From Paracoccaceae bacterium (GTDB lineage Bacteria > Pseudomonadota > Alphaproteobacteria > Rhodobacterales > Rhodobacteraceae), in the NCBI GenBank assembly GCA_902631295.1, contig CACOXV010000017.1, positions 1 to 42,049 on the forward strand: 42,049 bases of DNA, in the 5' to 3' direction. Below, in pieces: positions 39,056 to 42,049 of this stretch (the stretch's first letter is position 1; the number at the start of each line of letters is the position of its first letter). Below the pieces are notes generated by a model. The model made no database searches and was not told the DNA's origin. It saw only the letters and a list, made by a program, of their open reading frames with translations. The position numbers were made by a program, and so were the translations under genes.

Positions 39056-39130
39056 TAGAGCTCTCCTTACTGAAAACCACAACGACGTGGAATTATTACT
39101 TTACCATACATAAACATTAGTTCGCTATGT

Positions 39131-40408
39131 TCAATGGTCTAGTAAGAATTGATTAAACGGCTGTTTGCATAAATTAAACTTAAATTTTGAATTGGGGTCT
39201 ATAAACGGAAAATTTACCAAATTGTTATCATTGAACAAAGCTGGTAGCGCAATTATAGTTTTATATGGAATTTTTTTTCTTAAACCTGGCTCCAAAAACG
39301 TATATCCATCTTTACCCAAGCATTTGATAGTTAGATCCCTACAATTTTCTAATGCTGTTAATTTCCATCTTCGATCGAATATTACACCATTGGAGGCCTC
39401 TATTTCACAAACGGATGCATTCACCTCTCTAGTTATTCTAATGCTATTGTCATGAAAGTAACAAATTGTTCCCGACCCAGAAAAAGTTATCTTTTCATCT
39501 AAAGAGTTAATCAAGCCATCAACCTGCGATAGCCTGGGACGATACTTTTGGTTTGAGATCCATTTTTGCGCGGCAGATATCAAACGCCTTTTGATATCCA
39601 AAGGTTGCTTAGAGAATTCATCAAAGTCAAAAATGATATCTCCATTATCGCATGATCCAAATTTTTCGTAGCAGTCTGATGCAAAATGGTTCAATGCTGT
39701 TTTTGCACTTTGCATCAATAGTGCAGTTTGGCTAATCGTGCTTTTATCTATGCCTATTTCGATACAGCGCGCGAGCAGATCCCTCACTTTAACTCTCTCG
39801 AAACTCTTATCATTGTTTGTTGGATCCTCAATCCAATCAACCTGATAAAACTTTAAAACATTTCTCAAAGTTTGACGTTCAAAATCTAAAAGCGGTCTGT
39901 ATACTATCATCTTGTCATTTCCAAAAGACAAATAACTCTTCTCAGCCATGCTCGCCAACCCATCCACTCCAGATCCTCTTCGTAATCGCATTAGAAAAGT
40001 TTCGGCTTGGTCATCAAGGGTGTGTCCTGTAACTAAAATAGCCCCAGAAGGAATGGCGTTTTGCATTAATCGATATCGAGCTTCTCGAGCACTGGCAGAT
40101 AAGTTGCCTTTAATATTTTCATGGGCCCAAAACAACGTTTTATGTATTAGGCCAAGCTTGTTACATAGTTTTCCTACATATAGTGCTTCGTCAGCTGATC
40201 CATTTCTTAGCTTGTGATCAACAGTGAGAATTATGATTTTCAAATTTTTTTTATTTGACCAAGAATTTATTAGGTATAAAAGGCTTAGACTATCACTACC
40301 ACCGGAAACAGCGACGCCAAGAGCAGCAGGGCTGTAAGAGAGACTATCTAGAAAACTATCAATTTTTTTATTAAACTTACTAGAGATTACATTGAAATCA
40401 AAGCTCAC
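39131..40408 (-). CDS. tilS: tRNA(Ile)-lysidine synthase
   Basis: A 425-residue enzyme that adds lysine to C34 of tRNA(Ile) with anticodon CAU, changing both its charging and reading from Met to Ile. The ATP pyrophosphatase loop S-G-G-S-D-S is at 35-40 (GVAVSGGSDS). Downstream blocks T-V-D-H-K-L-R near 62, G-H-T-L-D-D-Q-A-E-T-F-L-M-R-L-R-R-G-S-G and W-I-E-D-P-T-N are conserved. The start is GTG, with AAGG upstream. It begins nine bases after cpoB and leads into ftsH, an order shared by many alphaproteobacteria. Confidence 0.95.
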   Translation of the reverse strand: MSFDFNVISSKFNKKIDSFLDSLSYSPAALGVAVSGGSDSLSLLYLINSWSNKKNLKIIILTVDHKLRNGSADEALYVGKLCNKLGLIHKTLFWAHENIKGNLSASAREARYRLMQNAIPSGAILVTGHTLDDQAETFLMRLRRGSGVDGLASMAEKSYLSFGNDKMIVYRPLLDFERQTLRNVLKFYQVDWIEDPTNNDKSFERVKVRDLLARCIEIGIDKSTISQTALLMQSAKTALNHFASDCYEKFGSCDNGDIIFDFDEFSKQPLDIKRRLISAAQKWISNQKYRPRLSQVDGLINSLDEKITFSGSGTICYFHDNSIRITREVNASVCEIEASNGVIFDRRWKLTALENCRDLTIKCLGKDGYTFLEPGLRKKIPYKTIIALPALFNDNNLVNFPFIDPNSKFKFNLCKQPFNQFLLDH

Positions 40409-40417
40409 GTGCAGACC

Positions 40418-41236
40418 TTACTGGCACTGTAATTCATTCATTGCATCCAATGCTGAAACTGTCTCTTCAGCCTCTGGAAACCTAATCTGTACTTGAGACA
40501 GGATTTGACAACCGGCGTCTATTTGACCAAGATCTACTAATGATTGACCCAGTCTAAACATAACTTGTGGAGCAACATTTGACTCCGGAAAATCAGTGTA
40601 GCTATTTAAAAATGCTCTTGCTGCTGATTTTAATTCACCCAATTCCTCAAAAGCAATGCCTCTCGAAAGTAATGCACGCGCGTTAAGGGGGCTATCTGGG
40701 TAAGTATTTGAAAAGCGCTCAAATAAATTAGTTGCTAACTCATATTCACCATTTTCAAGTGCATCATAAGCTGCATCAAAATCTGCTTTTTCTCCAACAG
40801 CCAATTCCGGCTCGACTGCCACAGTCTTTGTCGAACTTTCAATAGCATCATCTAAATCAATTGATGTTCCCAAAGTGCTTGTTTCTGATATATTTGATAC
40901 ATCGCCACCTTCCAGCTCCACCAGACGAAACTCGAGATTTTCTATTCTACTTGTTCCATCGCGAACCACTCTATCAATCCGGAACTGCAATTCCTCGGTT
41001 TGAGCAATTAGCCTTTGAAGCTCAATCTCAATAGCCTCAAGCCTTGCTAAACTTGATCCGCTTGTAACAACCTGGGGTGAAGCAGCTCCCGTTGTGGAGA
41101 GCTCTCTCTTCATTTTTAGCATCTCTATGTAAAGTATGGTCAAATCTTGACGCACATCGGCAAGTGTCTGCTCGTTATTTTGAGCGTGAGCACCTGTAGC
41201 TAATAGTGCCAAAAAGATCACGTATAAAAGCCGCAT
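40418..41236 (-). CDS. cpoB: Cell division coordinator CpoB (YbgF), Tol-Pal associated
   Basis: A 272-residue periplasmic protein. Residues 1-18 are a signal peptide with cleavage after A-H-A. A coiled-coil region follows (about 20-105, with repeated leucine and isoleucine spacing such as L-E-A-I-E-I-E-L-Q-R-L), which drives trimer formation. The C-terminal part, about 150-272, has TPR repeats (F-D-A-A-Y-D-A-L-E-N-G-E-Y-E-L-A, then A-L-L-S-R-G-I-A-F-E-E-L-G). CpoB binds TolA and ties septal peptidoglycan synthesis to outer-membrane constriction. It is encoded directly after pal, as in most proteobacteria. Confidence 0.95.
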   Translation of the reverse strand: MRLLYVIFLALLATGAHAQNNEQTLADVRQDLTILYIEMLKMKRELSTTGAASPQVVTSGSSLARLEAIEIELQRLIAQTEELQFRIDRVVRDGTSRIENLEFRLVELEGGDVSNISETSTLGTSIDLDDAIESSTKTVAVEPELAVGEKADFDAAYDALENGEYELATNLFERFSNTYPDSPLNARALLSRGIAFEELGELKSAARAFLNSYTDFPESNVAPQVMFRLGQSLVDLGQIDAGCQILSQVQIRFPEAEETVSALDAMNELQCQ

Positions 41237-41257
41237 TAAGCTTTCCTAAATTATTAA

Positions 41258-41758
41258 TCAGGACCCCAAATTACTCAAAACCGTCACAGCTCTGCGATTT
41301 ACCGAATAACAGCTTTCCTTACTGCAAATTTCAATTGGGCGTTCCTTACCATAACTTACAGTTTGTATTCTACTTGCTGCCACACCTAGGGAATTCAAAT
41401 ATTCTTTTACAGAGTTAGCTCTCCTGGCGCCAAGCGCAACATTATAGTCCCTGGTACCTTGTTCATCTGCGTGACCTTCAACAATGATTTCGTAATCACC
41501 ATTTGCCATTAGCCAGGTTGCTTGGCTATTTAAAAGATCCATACCCTCTGGGCTAAGACTGGATTGATCGATCGCAAAAAATACCCGGTCGCCTATGGCT
41601 TGTTGAAAATAAGCTGGCGATGTAGGATTAGATACATCTCCCATATTATTTCCAAAAAATGTATCATTAGAACCGCCTCCGAAGGGGTTACCTGAATTAG
41701 AGCATGCTGCTAAAATCGACAGAGTACTAACTAATATTGCATTTCTAAGCTTTTTCAT
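41258..41758 (-). CDS. pal: Peptidoglycan-associated lipoprotein
   Basis: A 166-residue outer-membrane lipoprotein. The signal peptide has lipobox L16-A17-A18 before Cys19, the lipidated residue. A glycine- and asparagine-rich linker follows, then an OmpA-type domain from about residue 50 with V-E-G-H-A-D-E-Q-G-T-R-D-Y-N and A-L-G-x-R-R-A-N-x-V, the fold that grips diaminopimelate in peptidoglycan. It partners TolB, and the tolB gene precedes it. It holds the outer membrane to the cell wall during division. Confidence 0.97.
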   Translation of the reverse strand: MKKLRNAILVSTLSILAACSNSGNPFGGGSNDTFFGNNMGDVSNPTSPAYFQQAIGDRVFFAIDQSSLSPEGMDLLNSQATWLMANGDYEIIVEGHADEQGTRDYNVALGARRANSVKEYLNSLGVAASRIQTVSYGKERPIEICSKESCYSVNRRAVTVLSNLGS

Positions 41759-41827
41759 ACTTCACCTACTATATTCATTAATACAAGTTTACATTGTATA
41801 TTAGTATCTGGAAAGTGCTATAAATTT

Positions 41828-42049
41828 CTATCGAGCTAGAGGTGACCATGAAGGGTCCGATGCTCCTTCTGGGGTGATAAGTGGTTTCAAGTTTCTACCC
41901 GAGATATCTACACTGTACAGTGATGAAGTACCATTTCTGCCCTGAGTAGATCGACTGAATACTATAACGCGACCATTTGGGGACCAAGTTGGACCCTCAT
42001 CTAAAAATGACGCAGTTAACAACCTTTCTTCACTGCCATCTAATCTCAT
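41828..42049 (-). CDS. tolB: Tol-Pal system beta-propeller protein TolB, C-terminal part
   Basis: The last 73 residues of TolB; the gene runs off the right edge. Two propeller blades are visible, each closing in x-P-x-W-S-P or similar: '[19 protein letters not shown]' and 'ASDPSWSPL', with the [11 protein letters not shown] strand between them. TolB is a periplasmic protein that contacts Pal and TolA. The first visible ATG at 42049 is an internal methionine, not the start. Confidence 0.93.
   Translation of the reverse strand: MRLDGSEERLLTASFLDEGPTWSPNGRVIVFSRSTQGRNGTSSLYSVDISGRNLKPLITPEGASDPSWSPLAR

Overview
The window is a stretch of an AT-rich bacterial chromosome that reads as an alphaproteobacterium, probably a marine or otherwise streamlined one. 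Evidence for this: the tolB-pal-cpoB-tilS-ftsH gene order; crotonyl-CoA carboxylase/reductase beside ethylmalonyl-CoA mutase (the ethylmalonyl-CoA pathway); lysC followed by the nitrogen-PTS enzyme I gene ptsP; the small families DUF1178 and DUF1737; and a sucCDAB-lpd cluster near sdhCDAB and mdh. No tRNA gene, CRISPR array, insertion sequence or prophage was recognised. Most of the window is core metabolism and housekeeping, with short intergenic gaps.

Layout. Positions 1-4200: the tail of a quinone oxidoreductase, a Bax inhibitor-1 family membrane protein, a two-way terminator, rpmG, RNase P RNA (rnpB), an Excalibur-domain lipoprotein, and gatA/gatC. Positions 4300-6900: the 5-oxoprolinase operon pxpB-pxpC-pxpA. 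Positions 6900-9400: a zinc alcohol dehydrogenase divergent from a PhyH-type dioxygenase, then a DUF1178 protein. Positions 9400-17500: lysC, ptsP, ileS, tadA (reverse) and an RluB/RsuA-type pseudouridine synthase gene, followed directly by a decayed dtd pseudogene that normal ORF calling would miss. Positions 17700-24200: a RecD/Pif1-like helicase, ccr and ecm facing apart, a GNAT acetyltransferase and deoD. Positions 24200-37100: the TCA-cycle block, with sdhCDAB on the reverse strand, a 48-residue DUF1737 gene, mdh, and sucC-sucD-sucA-sucB-lpd forward. Positions 37100-42049: the reverse-strand tolB (partial)-pal-cpoB-tilS-ftsH series.

How the genes connect. The sdh, mdh, suc and lpd genes cover 2-oxoglutarate to oxaloacetate. 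Ccr and Ecm are two signature steps for assimilating acetyl-CoA through ethylmalonyl-CoA, whose products (glyoxylate, propionyl-CoA leading to succinyl-CoA) feed the same cycle. PxpABC returns 5-oxoproline to glutamate. Tol-Pal and FtsH serve the envelope, while GatCA, IleS, TadA, TilS, RluB, RNase P and L33 serve translation.

I found no clearly new multigene system. The most notable signals are the dtd remnant (one in-frame stop plus an in-frame internal deletion), the paired GTGATCAC palindromes and an adjoining inverted repeat upstream of sucC, the tiny DUF1737 gene, and mutually exclusive stems upstream of ileS. Several starts were moved from the longest ORF to internal codons on ribosome-binding-site or family grounds, including a likely TTG start for ftsH.
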